Under the pieces are notes generated by a model that saw only the letters and a list, made by a program, of their open reading frames with translations, was not told the DNA's origin and did no database searches. Made by a program: the position numbers and the translations under genes. From a virus, in IMG/VR virus record IMGVR_UViG_3300047554_000738, positions 1 to 55,683 of that record: DNA of 55,683 bases. One strand, given 5' to 3'. Below are positions 6,776 through 14,709 of this stretch, in pieces. Positions within the stretch are counted from its first letter, which is position 1, and the number at the start of each line of letters is the position of its first letter.

Positions 6776-6954
6776 CAAAGATTGAATTCTGTTTTGTTAG
6801 CGAATGTGCAGTTGATGGATGTTATAAGAAAAAAGTCAATAAGCGGATGTTCTGCAAACAACACGAAAAAGAGTATCAAGAAGGCAAACCTATGGAATGT
6901 TTTTATGGAAAAATTATTAAGAAAAAATTACAAGAGCAAAGCAATGAGCAATGA
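6772..6954 (+). CDS. Small Cys/His-rich protein (60 aa)
   Basis: Cysteines near residues 7, 12, 17, 28 and 43 with a His near 31 suggest a small zinc finger, perhaps DNA or protein binding. It starts at GGAGCTAAAATGA and ends in EQSNEQ, encoded by the recurring GAGCAAAGCAATGAGCAATGA junction. Function unknown. Confidence 0.55.
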   Translation: MTKIEFCFVSECAVDGCYKKKVNKRMFCKQHEKEYQEGKPMECFYGKIIKKKLQEQSNEQ

Positions 6955-7345
6955 AATATTTTGTAAGAAAAACACAGTAATAGGCGAGTGTTCAAACGAA
7001 ATCAACGGTCAGTGTCTGTATGATGGTGAATGTGAATCACAAATCAAGGAAAAAGCAATGACAAAGAATGAAGAGATAATGAGAAAAATAGAAGGGTCAT
7101 TTAACGACTATATGAACGGCGAGATGAAAGACGATGACGAATTTCTGAATGCTATTCATAGTGCAATCAAAGACCACCTTCGAACCGAGAGAGATGAGTT
7201 GCTGATAAAGTTGGGGTTACTTGACTTTGAACTCGCAGGATTAGATTGGCATATTGGGGGAATAGAACTTGAAGAACGAAGGATTGATTTAGAAAAAGAA
7301 AATTTACTCAAACAATTACAGGAGCAAAGCAATGACAAAGGATGA
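6944..7345 (+). CDS. Hypothetical protein with Cys-rich N-terminus and helical C-terminus (133 aa)
   Basis: The ATG at 6944 follows AGAGCAAAGCA. The first 38 residues contain four cysteines. From an internal Met near residue 39 the protein reads MTKNEEIM and then a charged helical part containing HLRTERDEL and LLKQLQEQ. Those two segments are repeated almost exactly in the gene at 7593, so the two are partial paralogues. An internal start at 7058 (AATGACAAAG) could give a 95-residue form. Unknown function. Confidence 0.55.
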   Translation: MSNEIFCKKNTVIGECSNEINGQCLYDGECESQIKEKAMTKNEEIMRKIEGSFNDYMNGEMKDDDEFLNAIHSAIKDHLRTERDELLIKLGLLDFELAGLDWHIGGIELEERRIDLEKENLLKQLQEQSNDKG

Positions 7346-7382
7346 AGAAATAATAGATTTTATTAACAAATTTAAGGATTAA
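7332..7382 (+). pseudogene. 16-codon micro-ORF, likely relic of a duplicated gene start
   Basis: After a copy of the GGAGCAAAGCAATGA junction, the frame MTKDEEII... runs only 16 codons before TAA. Its beginning matches the MTKNEEIM start at 7058 of the preceding gene. It looks like the 5' remnant of a duplicated gene cut short by recombination, although a functional micropeptide cannot be excluded. Confidence 0.4.
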
Positions 7383-7385
7383 GAA

Positions 7386-7571
7386 ATGGGTTTTTTATCA
7401 GACATGATAAGCGGGGCGATTAAAACAGTGATGATACCTTTTGCTGTTATTGACGATACAATAAATATTACATCAGGAGAGGACACAAACTCAACGCCTG
7501 AGTTATTGGAAAGTATAGCAGAAGATGCAACTGACGCTATTGATGATTTTTTCGATGGTGATTTATTGTAA
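7386..7571 (+). CDS. Small acidic hypothetical protein (61 aa)
   Basis: It has a hydrophobic N-terminal half (GAIKTVMIPFAVIDD near residues 10-24) and a very acidic C-terminus. The pattern resembles short phage proteins often found among early genes, of unknown role, which may associate with membranes. TTTAAGGATTAAGAA precedes the ATG. Confidence 0.5.
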   Translation: MGFLSDMISGAIKTVMIPFAVIDDTINITSGEDTNSTPELLESIAEDATDAIDDFFDGDLL

Positions 7572-7592
7572 CAAACTTAAGGAGCAAAGACC

Positions 7593-7859
7593 ATGACACC
7601 GAAGATTGATAGAATAAAACAACGGATTGAATTTGTTATTTCCGCCCACGATTGTGGTAATGATGACGATTTTGCCTTCGAGAGCAAACATACATTAGAA
7701 TTACTTGACGAACTCCGCCCCCACCTCCGCACCGAGAGAGATGAGTTGAATGAGAAAATAGTCAAATTGCTAATTAATTACAGGGAATCAGCGAACCCAA
7801 ATATGTCGGTTGGTAGTGAATTATTAGAATTACTCAAACAATTACAGGAGCTAAAATGA
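7593..7859 (+). CDS. Hypothetical protein, paralogue of the 6944 gene (88 aa)
   Basis: The C-terminal half shares HLRTERDEL and LLKQLQEL with the protein at 6944-7345, both at the protein and DNA levels. The N-terminal part is different. It starts at AAGGAGCAAAGACCATGA and ends at ACAGGAGCTAAAATGA, both versions of the local junction repeat. Helical, charged, function unknown. Confidence 0.55.
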   Translation: MTPKIDRIKQRIEFVISAHDCGNDDDFAFESKHTLELLDELRPHLRTERDELNEKIVKLLINYRESANPNMSVGSELLELLKQLQELK

Positions 7860-8134
7860 ACCTATCTGAAAAATTAGCCAGAGCAATCTGGTGCAATTAC
7901 AAGATGCTTGATACTATGAACTTCGGGATAACAAGTCAAGAGGAAATCCAATATCGAACATATTCCATGCAAACAATCTTAGACCGTTGCAAAGAACTTA
8001 CAGCGGATAATGTCTATGATGAATTTATGAAATATCATATAGCAGACTGGTCTTCGGTTGATGCTGTTTTGCCGAAAGAAAGTCAACTATCAATATTGCA
8101 CACAATTCGAGAGGTATTGAATGAAAACACTTGA
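7856..8134 (+). CDS. Hypothetical protein (92 aa)
   Basis: Unrecognised, mostly helical. The N-terminal pattern LSEKLARAIWCNYK resembles small phage helical proteins but no family can be named. Start and stop overlap with neighbours in the operon style (ATGA at the start, 14-base overlap at the end). Confidence 0.6.
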   Translation: MNLSEKLARAIWCNYKMLDTMNFGITSQEEIQYRTYSMQTILDRCKELTADNVYDEFMKYHIADWSSVDAVLPKESQLSILHTIREVLNENT

Positions 8135-8339
8135 AGAGCAAAGAAAAATTGAGTTAGCTGAATTTTGTTTGGCAAACTACAAAGAGTCAGTTTCGACTGG
8201 TCATATTGTTATCGAGAATGCTAATGTTTTCAAAATATTAGTCATGCAATGCGAAGACAAAACATGGCTTGAACCGAACTACAAAGAAGAACGATTTACA
8301 GAACAATATGAGGGTTTCCACGATGAAGATTATAAATAA
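8121..8339 (+). CDS. Small hypothetical protein (72 aa)
   Basis: Unrecognised. A charged helix is followed by an acidic, aromatic tail. The start lies within the end of the preceding gene, after CGAGAGGTATTG. Its end overlaps a 35-residue membrane peptide gene. Confidence 0.5.
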   Translation: MKTLEEQRKIELAEFCLANYKESVSTGHIVIENANVFKILVMQCEDKTWLEPNYKEERFTEQYEGFHDEDYK

Positions 8340-8430
8340 AATAAGCGACTGTGGTATTTATACCATTGGTGGAATTGTTTTAGCAATATTAATTGGATTT
8401 GCTATTTATTGTCTATTGGAGTTGAAATGA
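8323..8430 (+). CDS. Small membrane peptide (35 aa)
   Basis: An ATG at 8323 opens 35 codons to TGA at 8430. Residues about 12-31 form one strong transmembrane helix (IYTIGGIVLAILIGFAIYCL). It overlaps the previous gene by 17 bases, and its stop overlaps the next ATG as ATGA. The end LELK matches the tails made by the local junction repeat, which supports it being real. The role is unknown. Confidence 0.5.
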   Translation: MKIINKISDCGIYTIGGIVLAILIGFAIYCLLELK

Positions 8431-8711
8431 CAGATAAACCACAAGGATTATGGGAAATGAAACCGAAAACAGTTGTTGGCTATTATAAAGATGGTTATCG
8501 CTCTTATCTCTTAGGGGAAACCGATAAATACCATCCTAAATATGGTAAGTGTGTAAAGATACTTTATGAAGGAACGAGACCAAGAGATTTTGTTTTGATT
8601 ATATTCGAAACAGGCAAAGTATTAAAAATCTTCTGCCCTGATAGAGTTGAATATGAATATGATGAAGAAATTAAGAAATCTTACATAAGAGATGGAGATA
8701 TCGTATTATGA
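8427..8711 (+). CDS. Hypothetical protein (94 aa)
   Basis: The start at 8427 follows TTGGAGTTGAA and overlaps the membrane peptide stop (ATGA), which is preferred to an in-frame ATG at 8409. The protein is beta-rich with many Tyr, Lys and Asp residues and is unrecognised. It ends in an ATGA overlap with the next gene. Confidence 0.55.
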   Translation: MTDKPQGLWEMKPKTVVGYYKDGYRSYLLGETDKYHPKYGKCVKILYEGTRPRDFVLIIFETGKVLKIFCPDRVEYEYDEEIKKSYIRDGDIVL

Positions 8712-8902
8712 GACTATCAAGAAAGAAATGTGAAGATTATCTCAATTGGCTTGGTGAGGGAAAAGAAGAAAAGTATATCATAGGAGGTAAAATGAGGTGG
8801 TCTTTGTATGCAAAGAAGAAATATGGGACTTGTCTTAGAAGGCATGACCCAATAGCGTTTGAAGTTTATTATTGTTATTGGAGAGGAGAACATGGAGGAT
8901 GA
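8708..8902 (+). CDS. Small basic protein (64 aa)
   Basis: Unrecognised, rich in Lys, Arg, Tyr and Trp. It starts as ATGA on the previous stop and overlaps the next start by 11 bases. A nucleic-acid-binding role is conceivable from composition only. Confidence 0.5.
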   Translation: MRLSRKKCEDYLNWLGEGKEEKYIIGGKMRWSLYAKKKYGTCLRRHDPIAFEVYYCYWRGEHGG

Positions 8903-9404
8903 CTATTATAGCCCTGGAAAATGGCTTTACAATGGCAAACAATATCCTACGAGAGAAATGATGAAAGCTGATATGAAGCGAGATGAAGAAGAAGGGAAAC
9001 CGAATCCTTTAATCAGAGCTCAGGAAATAGCAGATGATATGCACCAAAGAGATTGGGATGATATGTTTGGTGCTATGAAGCGTGATGCAGAATGGCTCAA
9101 AAAAAAAGACGAAGAGAATCTACTCAGGTCACAGGATAAAGAATCCCCACGTAAAATGGCAGGAGTGCAGGAGTTTATAAAAGAACAAGCAGAAGCTGAT
9201 TGGGACAGAGTGTATCATCATCTAATCCCAGAGACAGATAAAGCTTCATTTATTCAATTTCTAACGGAATTAAAATGGCAAAAAGCAAAAGGTCAGGAGT
9301 TGCACAAGGCAAGTACCTGGAAAAGCGAACTGAAAAGTGGTTGGAACAAAATGGCTGGTTGGTGCATACAGTGCATTCGCCACCTGCAATTCAAAGAACC
9401 ATAG
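8892..9404 (+). CDS. Hypothetical acidic protein (170 aa)
   Basis: The ATG at 8892 follows GAGAGGAGAAC and is preferred to the upstream ATG at 8859. The protein is highly charged and helical with a Trp-rich second half. Its last 43 codons overlap the next gene in another frame, an unusually long overlap, so the tail may be partly chance sequence or the result of a frame change. Function unknown. Confidence 0.55.
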   Translation: MEDDYYSPGKWLYNGKQYPTREMMKADMKRDEEEGKPNPLIRAQEIADDMHQRDWDDMFGAMKRDAEWLKKKDEENLLRSQDKESPRKMAGVQEFIKEQAEADWDRVYHHLIPETDKASFIQFLTELKWQKAKGQELHKASTWKSELKSGWNKMAGWCIQCIRHLQFKEP

Positions 9405-9760
9405 GAGATAAGACATTCTTCATGGCAAGTAGCAATCAGGACTTGTTCGGACTGTGGGACCATATAGCAGTCTTAAAACCAAGAGACAAATGGGCACAAT
9501 TAATGGGAGAAGAAGAAAATGTATTGACAATGATGATACTTGAAGATGTCCCAACATTTGGAGCATTGACATTAGAAGAGAAAGCAATACAGAAATGTGA
9601 CAATTACCCATATGTTATCTTTATCCAAACTAAGTCATCTAAACAGTATGGTAAACAACTCGACAAGTACAAGGATTTCCCTTACAAGTATTGTTATATA
9701 TTTGTCTGGGAGAAGAATAAGAGTAACAGATATGAATTAACTATACAGAGGTGTAAATGA
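9275..9760 (+). CDS. PD-(D/E)XK nuclease, Holliday junction resolvase-like (161 aa)
   Basis: The order of motifs fits an Hjc/VRR-type nuclease: a basic GVAQGKYLEKRTEKWLEQNG helix with candidate Glu16 or Glu20, then NQDLFGLWDHI with Asp56, and YVIFIQTKSS with Gln118-x-Lys120 as the E/Q-x-K motif. The length (161) suits this group. It would cut branched DNA made during recombination or packaging. It sits directly before the recombination and replication genes. Its start, AAATGGCAAAAAG, lies within the preceding gene. Confidence 0.7.
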   Translation: MAKSKRSGVAQGKYLEKRTEKWLEQNGWLVHTVHSPPAIQRTIGDKTFFMASSNQDLFGLWDHIAVLKPRDKWAQLMGEEENVLTMMILEDVPTFGALTLEEKAIQKCDNYPYVIFIQTKSSKQYGKQLDKYKDFPYKYCYIFVWEKNKSNRYELTIQRCK

Positions 9761-10566
9761 AAGAAAATATTTTATTAACGACATTGTTACAGTCAAAGAG
9801 ATTCGTTAAAGAGAATTCTCCAGTAACATTCCCAGCTCCGGCTGAAATTTTAACTCCGTTCATTACGGCTATTGAACCTTTACCAATTGAAGGGCAATGG
9901 CATGTCCAAGTTCAAAATCCGGTAGTGAACATGAATGTAGATGGCAGTGAGAATATTGCTTATCCAAGGATGCTTATAGAGAAACGGTTTAAAATTGTTG
10001 AATCAGAAGAGAACCCATTCAATTTAAACAATACGTTCACTATAGGATTACTTTGTGCCTTAGACATACAAAACCCTTCCTTGAAGTTATATCAGGGCAT
10101 AGTGGCTTCCGCATGCACTAATTTGAGTATCTTCAGAGCAGAGGACATACGTAGTATCAATTTGCTTGGAGATTTTGAATCTGTCCCAAGACTGACAGAA
10201 GAATTTGCTAATAAAATGGCAAATACTGTTTCCGTTTACAAGGATATAAACGACATGCTCGAAACGACAGAATTGGATGATGGATATCTCGTTGACCAAT
10301 TACTTGGCAGATTAATCAATACCGCAACAAGGAAGTCTAATCCTATCCCAACAAGTGCTATTATCAACGCTGCTAAATTGCTGCAAGACCGTAACAGTAA
10401 ATACTATTGGAATCAGAAAAAATCTTTGCCAATTGCTCAGGTATATCAGGCAGTGACACAAGGCATTACAGATTCACCTGAGATATTCTCAAAACCGGAA
10501 AAGACTTTGGCTGTTTCGAAAGCAATTTATGATTGGGGGATAGGACATGTCATTAATCACAACTAA
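9757..10566 (+). CDS. Possible DUF932-like phage protein (269 aa)
   Basis: A moderately conserved-looking alpha/beta protein. The block CALDIQNPSLKLYQGIVASA followed by CTN (about residues 95-117) resembles DUF932-type phage and plasmid proteins (a small Ser/Thr-Cys-Thr-Asn core). These often sit beside ssDNA-annealing genes, as here. The start overlaps the nuclease stop (ATGA) and the end overlaps the annealing gene by 20 bases. The family call is tentative and the function is unknown. Confidence 0.55.
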   Translation: MKENILLTTLLQSKRFVKENSPVTFPAPAEILTPFITAIEPLPIEGQWHVQVQNPVVNMNVDGSENIAYPRMLIEKRFKIVESEENPFNLNNTFTIGLLCALDIQNPSLKLYQGIVASACTNLSIFRAEDIRSINLLGDFESVPRLTEEFANKMANTVSVYKDINDMLETTELDDGYLVDQLLGRLINTATRKSNPIPTSAIINAAKLLQDRNSKYYWNQKKSLPIAQVYQAVTQGITDSPEIFSKPEKTLAVSKAIYDWGIGHVINHN

Positions 10567-11218
10567 AGAAATGTCTGGAATTCCTCAAGAAGTGATTGAC
10601 AAAATTCTTGGTGCAGTCAAAGAGAAAAATCTTCGTATGCGTTCTGCTAAAACCAATAAGAAAGATGTTAAAACTCGTGAAGGCAAGAAGAAGAAAGTTG
10701 GAGATGTGTGGGTCCCGATGGTGTTCAAATATGTCAGTTGGGGGACTGCCGCAAAGCAACTTGATATCCACTATCCAGGGTGGAGTTGGGAGATTATCCC
10801 CGGCTCTTTCCAGTCTTATGGTGGCTATATCAATTGTCTTGGTAAATTGACAGTTATCGAGAGTGGTCGCTTCCAAAGAGTCATTACAGAGCCGGGCAGC
10901 ATGGAAATCAGACTTAAACAGGAATCAAATGAACCGGTTGTGTTGGATTATTACAAAGCTGCCGCTTCAGATGCTTTCAAAAGATGTTGTGCAAGGTTAG
11001 GTTTCTTTAATGACCTGTACCAAGAAGATAGCTTTGATAGTAGTGAAGTTGCCGATGAAACTGAAATTAATCGTTTCTATGAAGAAATTTTACCAGAATT
11101 GATTAATTTAGTAAGAAGCGAAGGTAAATTTAAAGCAAAACATTTGTTCAATGTAATTAATAAGTTCGTCACCGGAGAGTTAAAGGTTGACGAGATTAAA
11201 AATATTTATGGAGTGTAA
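10547..11218 (+). CDS. Rad52/Rad22-like single-strand annealing protein (223 aa)
   Basis: YVSWGTAAKQLD (residues 62-73) and KAAASDAFKRCCARLGFFND (137-156) are the signature blocks of Rad52-family annealing proteins (phage Sak type). The N-terminal 50 residues are very basic, as expected for DNA binding. It would coat single-stranded DNA and anneal complementary strands during phage recombination and replication. It sits with a likely SSB, helicase and nuclease. The length is close to the phage members, and an acidic C-terminal part follows the core. Confidence 0.85.
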   Translation: MSLITTKEMSGIPQEVIDKILGAVKEKNLRMRSAKTNKKDVKTREGKKKKVGDVWVPMVFKYVSWGTAAKQLDIHYPGWSWEIIPGSFQSYGGYINCLGKLTVIESGRFQRVITEPGSMEIRLKQESNEPVVLDYYKAAASDAFKRCCARLGFFNDLYQEDSFDSSEVADETEINRFYEEILPELINLVRSEGKFKAKHLFNVINKFVTGELKVDEIKNIYGV

Positions 11219-11220
11219 TA

Positions 11221-12225
11221 ATGGCAGTACCACAATTTAGCAAAGAGCGGAGTTTCCGCAAGAAAGAAGATTTGAAAACAGGCGAGAGAGTAGATGTGAT
11301 TATTCTCGGTTATGACTACCCGGCTGATTATTTAATAGCTTTGGCAGAAGCTAATAAAAAGTCTGAAGAGAAAGCTAATGAATTAGGGATTGATTTCAGT
11401 CCTAAGAAACCTTCCTTTAAGGAAAGTGGCATTTCTTGGCATTTAGCTGTTTTGAGACGAGCAGGTATGGATGCAGAACCAAAAGAAATGGTCTTTAAAT
11501 CAGGGGAAACAAGTATGATTGCACCTGACTATCCTGCTGTGTGTTGGTTTGATGTTCTTGCTCCGTCTGTGCACAAAACGAAGAAGGTGGGGAAGAATGG
11601 TTTTCTGATTGGGGATATGATGCGTGAAGGTGGTGGTGATTTTATTGGGAGAAATAAAAACAAACCGGCTATTATTGATTTATTCCCTGAAGCCAATTAT
11701 TCTTCCGACCCAAATAAAGAAGTTCCAAGAGCCAAGAAAAGAAGATTCCATGAACTATCTGATGCTGAGATTGAGAGATATACCGAATGGAATAAGATTG
11801 AGAGAAAACGATTGAGTGATTGGGATAAATTACTTGATTGGTGGAATAAACTTTCAGAAGAAGAAGCGTTCGAAAATCTACTCGAATATAGTGCAAGACG
11901 CTTGTTCTTGTTTGATAAACAAGCTATGGAAAACAGTGAAATCAAATATTTAACTCCGGTTAAAGGCATGATATTCAGAGGAGCTATTGAGAGATATAAA
12001 GAAGAAAGTCCTTTCATCAATATTGTAGCTTTCAGTAGATGGCAGCAAGAACAGGAAACAGGAGCATGGACAAGAACAATTTACTCTACCGGTGGGACAT
12101 TAAACGATTATGGTGAAACTATTGCAGAGAGCGTTTTAAACTGCTTGACAGTTAAGACACTTGACCAACAGGAAGATACGGAAGATGAGGAATCCCCTTT
12201 CGTTGATGATAAACCAAAATTCTAA
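11221..12225 (+). CDS. Probable single-stranded DNA-binding protein (334 aa)
   Basis: No exact family is recognised. The protein has a basic, beta-looking first half and ends in a highly acidic tail (DTEDEESPFVDD region) closing on Phe, the typical layout of phage SSBs that use an acidic tail to recruit partners. Gene context supports this: it lies between a Rad52-type annealing protein and a DnaB-like helicase. The Lys/Arg-rich stretch around residues 160-215 may be an insertion. The start follows GGAGTGTAATA. Confidence 0.5.
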   Translation: MAVPQFSKERSFRKKEDLKTGERVDVIILGYDYPADYLIALAEANKKSEEKANELGIDFSPKKPSFKESGISWHLAVLRRAGMDAEPKEMVFKSGETSMIAPDYPAVCWFDVLAPSVHKTKKVGKNGFLIGDMMREGGGDFIGRNKNKPAIIDLFPEANYSSDPNKEVPRAKKRRFHELSDAEIERYTEWNKIERKRLSDWDKLLDWWNKLSEEEAFENLLEYSARRLFLFDKQAMENSEIKYLTPVKGMIFRGAIERYKEESPFINIVAFSRWQQEQETGAWTRTIYSTGGTLNDYGETIAESVLNCLTVKTLDQQEDTEDEESPFVDDKPKF

Positions 12226-12233
12226 GGTAGGCA

Positions 12234-13658
12234 ATGAATGATGAGGTACGTAAATTATATGATGATGCAAGTTCAAATTTGCACACGTACGATGATATCG
12301 AAACTTCTTTTATTGCTGCTATAATGTTGAATACTGAATTCTTGAATAGAGTTTCAGGTGATATTGTTATAAGGGAATCATTCCTTTATTTACTGGATAT
12401 GGCAAAAAGTGCTAATGTGAAAAGTATTCCAAGACCTTATGTGTTAAGCAAGGCAGTTGATAATAAACTACCAATACCTAAATACGAGATAGATGCAGTC
12501 TATCAAAGAGTTGAGGAATTTAAACTGATTAGTAACGAAAGTCTTGCTGATGAGTTCATGTCAGCACTATTTTTGCTTAATGAAAGACAGGAACGTAATG
12601 ATATTGGCATGGAGTTATCTTATGCTATGGACTTACTCAAAAGAGGGAAAGTCAAAGAGTGTATCGCTCATGTCAAAACATTACCGTTCCGGAATACCAA
12701 AGCATTGAAAAATACTAAGGACTTAATGGTGGAAGCAGTTGATAAGACTAATGGATTTAAAACAGGTATTAAAACTATTGACAATACTTATGGTGGATTA
12801 TTGAGAGCTAACATGATGTCTCTATTCGGAGATAGTGGAGCTCAAAAGACAAGATTCAGTATATGGTTTTGTTTAAGTATTCTGTTAGAAAATCCTGACT
12901 TCACTTGTCTATATTTCGAAAAGGAAATGTTAGAGAAGGATATCGCTTCTTATATAACTCAACATTTAGTCGAGATATCAATGGATGAAATACTACGTAT
13001 GTGTTTGGACGAGGATGAACGGAGGAGGAACGACCTTAAGAAAACTATTCAGGTAGCTATGGAAACAGATGATGCTTTAGTAAATGCTATAAACCGGTTA
13101 CATGTAGTACCATTGACAAGCTTCTATACGGCAACAGATATCTATGAATGGGTTGAAAGCAGGAAACCTGATATTTGGTGTTTAGATTATCTAACTTTGT
13201 TGCGTGAGAAAAAGCAAGGCAGAGAAGAAAACCGTACAGAAGCAGTTGAACGTAGCTTGGGTGTGCTTAAAGAGTGCACCCTTACTACCAATAGTTTTGG
13301 TATTGTGTTAAGTCAGTTAAATAAAGGGACAGTAGAAGCGAGATATAATAAAATTCCTATCATTGATGATATGCCTTATGGTAATTCATTAAAACATTTC
13401 AGTGCTTATGTATGGGCATTGTTTAGTCCGAAGAAATATTATCCGAGAGGTTTGGTTTTAGATGATTTCTCAAACGAACCATCAGATTTCTACTTAGTGA
13501 ATCACAAAACAAGGCATAGTGATTTGCAGGATGTATATTTCAGAGCTAACCCGGCTCATCTCAAATATACTGAAATATTGGAATTGCCGGATGCTAAAGA
13601 TTATTACAGGATGTTACAATGGATGATAAGATACCAAAGGCCACCGTCAAAGAGATAG
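12234..13658 (+). CDS. DnaB-like replicative helicase (474 aa)
   Basis: The N-terminal part (residues 18-60) resembles the DnaB helical domain. The RecA-like core has Walker A GDSGAQKT (199-206), a Glu in YFEKEM (228-233) matching the DnaB catalytic Glu, Walker B DIWCLDY (313-319) and VLSQLNKG (358-365). It would unwind the replication fork 5' to 3' as a hexameric ring. There is no fused primase and no separate primase was found in the window. The gene ends overlapping the next by 40 bases. Confidence 0.88.
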   Translation: MNDEVRKLYDDASSNLHTYDDIETSFIAAIMLNTEFLNRVSGDIVIRESFLYLLDMAKSANVKSIPRPYVLSKAVDNKLPIPKYEIDAVYQRVEEFKLISNESLADEFMSALFLLNERQERNDIGMELSYAMDLLKRGKVKECIAHVKTLPFRNTKALKNTKDLMVEAVDKTNGFKTGIKTIDNTYGGLLRANMMSLFGDSGAQKTRFSIWFCLSILLENPDFTCLYFEKEMLEKDIASYITQHLVEISMDEILRMCLDEDERRRNDLKKTIQVAMETDDALVNAINRLHVVPLTSFYTATDIYEWVESRKPDIWCLDYLTLLREKKQGREENRTEAVERSLGVLKECTLTTNSFGIVLSQLNKGTVEARYNKIPIIDDMPYGNSLKHFSAYVWALFSPKKYYPRGLVLDDFSNEPSDFYLVNHKTRHSDLQDVYFRANPAHLKYTEILELPDAKDYYRMLQWMIRYQRPPSKR

Positions 13659-13834
13659 ACAACAAGGCATGTGGCAATAGCAATACATGTGATTTAACAT
13701 GTGCGAGGAAGGGGAGACAGAACAGTCCTCTTTGGTTCGGAGCCTGGATTGACGGCACGGCTAAGGAGGACTGTGAATTTAGGCAGTTGTTAAGAGATGA
13801 TAAATTATTACTTAAACTATTCGAGGATTTTTGA
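13619..13834 (+). CDS. Small Cys-containing protein (71 aa)
   Basis: It begins inside the helicase 3' end, after ACAGGATG. Cysteines near positions 18, 24, 28 and 52 suggest a metal site. It is unrecognised, but its position between the helicase and a Cas4/RecB-like nuclease suggests a replication accessory role. Its stop overlaps the nuclease start (TGATG). Confidence 0.6.
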   Translation: MDDKIPKATVKEIDNKACGNSNTCDLTCARKGRQNSPLWFGAWIDGTAKEDCEFRQLLRDDKLLLKLFEDF

Positions 13835-14709
13835 TGCAGATAACAAACAGATTTAATTTACCCGAATCATTTGTAGTAGCAGTAGAGAACTATTTCGGGG
13901 ACTACGATTTTGATGCTACAAGACTGAATGCAATAAGTGTTACAACTTTATTGAAACCACCAACTATCAGAAGATTATGGAACGAGCATTATGATGAACT
14001 CGTGATTGACGTAGCGGACTGTATTGATATGATAAGGGGAAGTGCCTTACATAACATACTCGAGCATGCAGCAAAGAACAATCACAATATTTTGACAGAA
14101 ATACGGCATGAAACTAAATTTAACGGTTACTATATTAGTGGGAAATTTGATGTTTACGATATAGCCAATAAGGAATTACTGGATTATAAGGATACAACGG
14201 TTTACAAGGTTAAATCAGGTGGCACAGGTGATATTGACCACCATAGACAATTGAATATTTTGAAATGGATATTACACAGGGAAACGGATATCAAAGTAGA
14301 AAAAATGACTTTATTCTATTTCCTCAAAGACTGGCAGAAAAATCAATATTTAAGGGACCAGGAGAATTATCCTGAACGGAAATGGACAATGATAAATGTT
14401 GAACCCATGGATATAGAATCGTTCATATCGGATAGGTTACAGTATCACTTTGTCAATCCACCGGAATATTGTTCAATGGAAGAAAGATGGGGCAATGATG
14501 AAGCATGGGCAGTATTGAATCAAAAAGGAACGAGAGCATTACCGGGTGGAGTATGTAAGACACAAGAAGAAGCGGAGGAATTGGCATCAAGGAAAGCAAA
14601 TGGTGGTATTGAATACAGACCGGCAGAAGATAAGAGATGTGAAAATTATTGCTCAGTCAAACAATTCTGCACGTATTGGCAAAGCAAGAAAGAAAAAGGT
14701 CAAGTATGA
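13834..14709 (+). CDS. Cas4/RecB-like PD-(D/E)XK exonuclease with four cysteines (291 aa)
   Basis: I place the start at ATG 13834 (TGATG overlap). Motifs run in the Cas4/RecB order: RGSALHNILEHA with Gly69-x3-His73, SGKFDVYD with Asp106, LLDYKD with Asp117-x-Lys119, and HHRQLNILKW with Gln139. Cysteines at about 213, 269, 273 and 279 match the one-plus-three pattern of an iron-sulphur-bound Cas4/AddB-type nuclease. It would resect DNA ends to make single strands for the annealing protein upstream. No CRISPR array or cas genes are present, so it is a recombination nuclease here. Confidence 0.85.
   Translation: MQITNRFNLPESFVVAVENYFGDYDFDATRLNAISVTTLLKPPTIRRLWNEHYDELVIDVADCIDMIRGSALHNILEHAAKNNHNILTEIRHETKFNGYYISGKFDVYDIANKELLDYKDTTVYKVKSGGTGDIDHHRQLNILKWILHRETDIKVEKMTLFYFLKDWQKNQYLRDQENYPERKWTMINVEPMDIESFISDRLQYHFVNPPEYCSMEERWGNDEAWAVLNQKGTRALPGGVCKTQEEAEELASRKANGGIEYRPAEDKRCENYCSVKQFCTYWQSKKEKGQV

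Noticed and set aside
6782-6943. The N-terminal extension of the 6944 gene from an ATG at 6782
   Set aside because: It overlaps the whole Cys-rich 6772 gene, and the ATG at 6944 has the local junction ribosome site.
13834-14709. A CRISPR-associated system because of the Cas4-like nuclease
   Set aside because: No repeat-spacer array and no other cas gene was found. The gene sits in a recombination and replication cluster.
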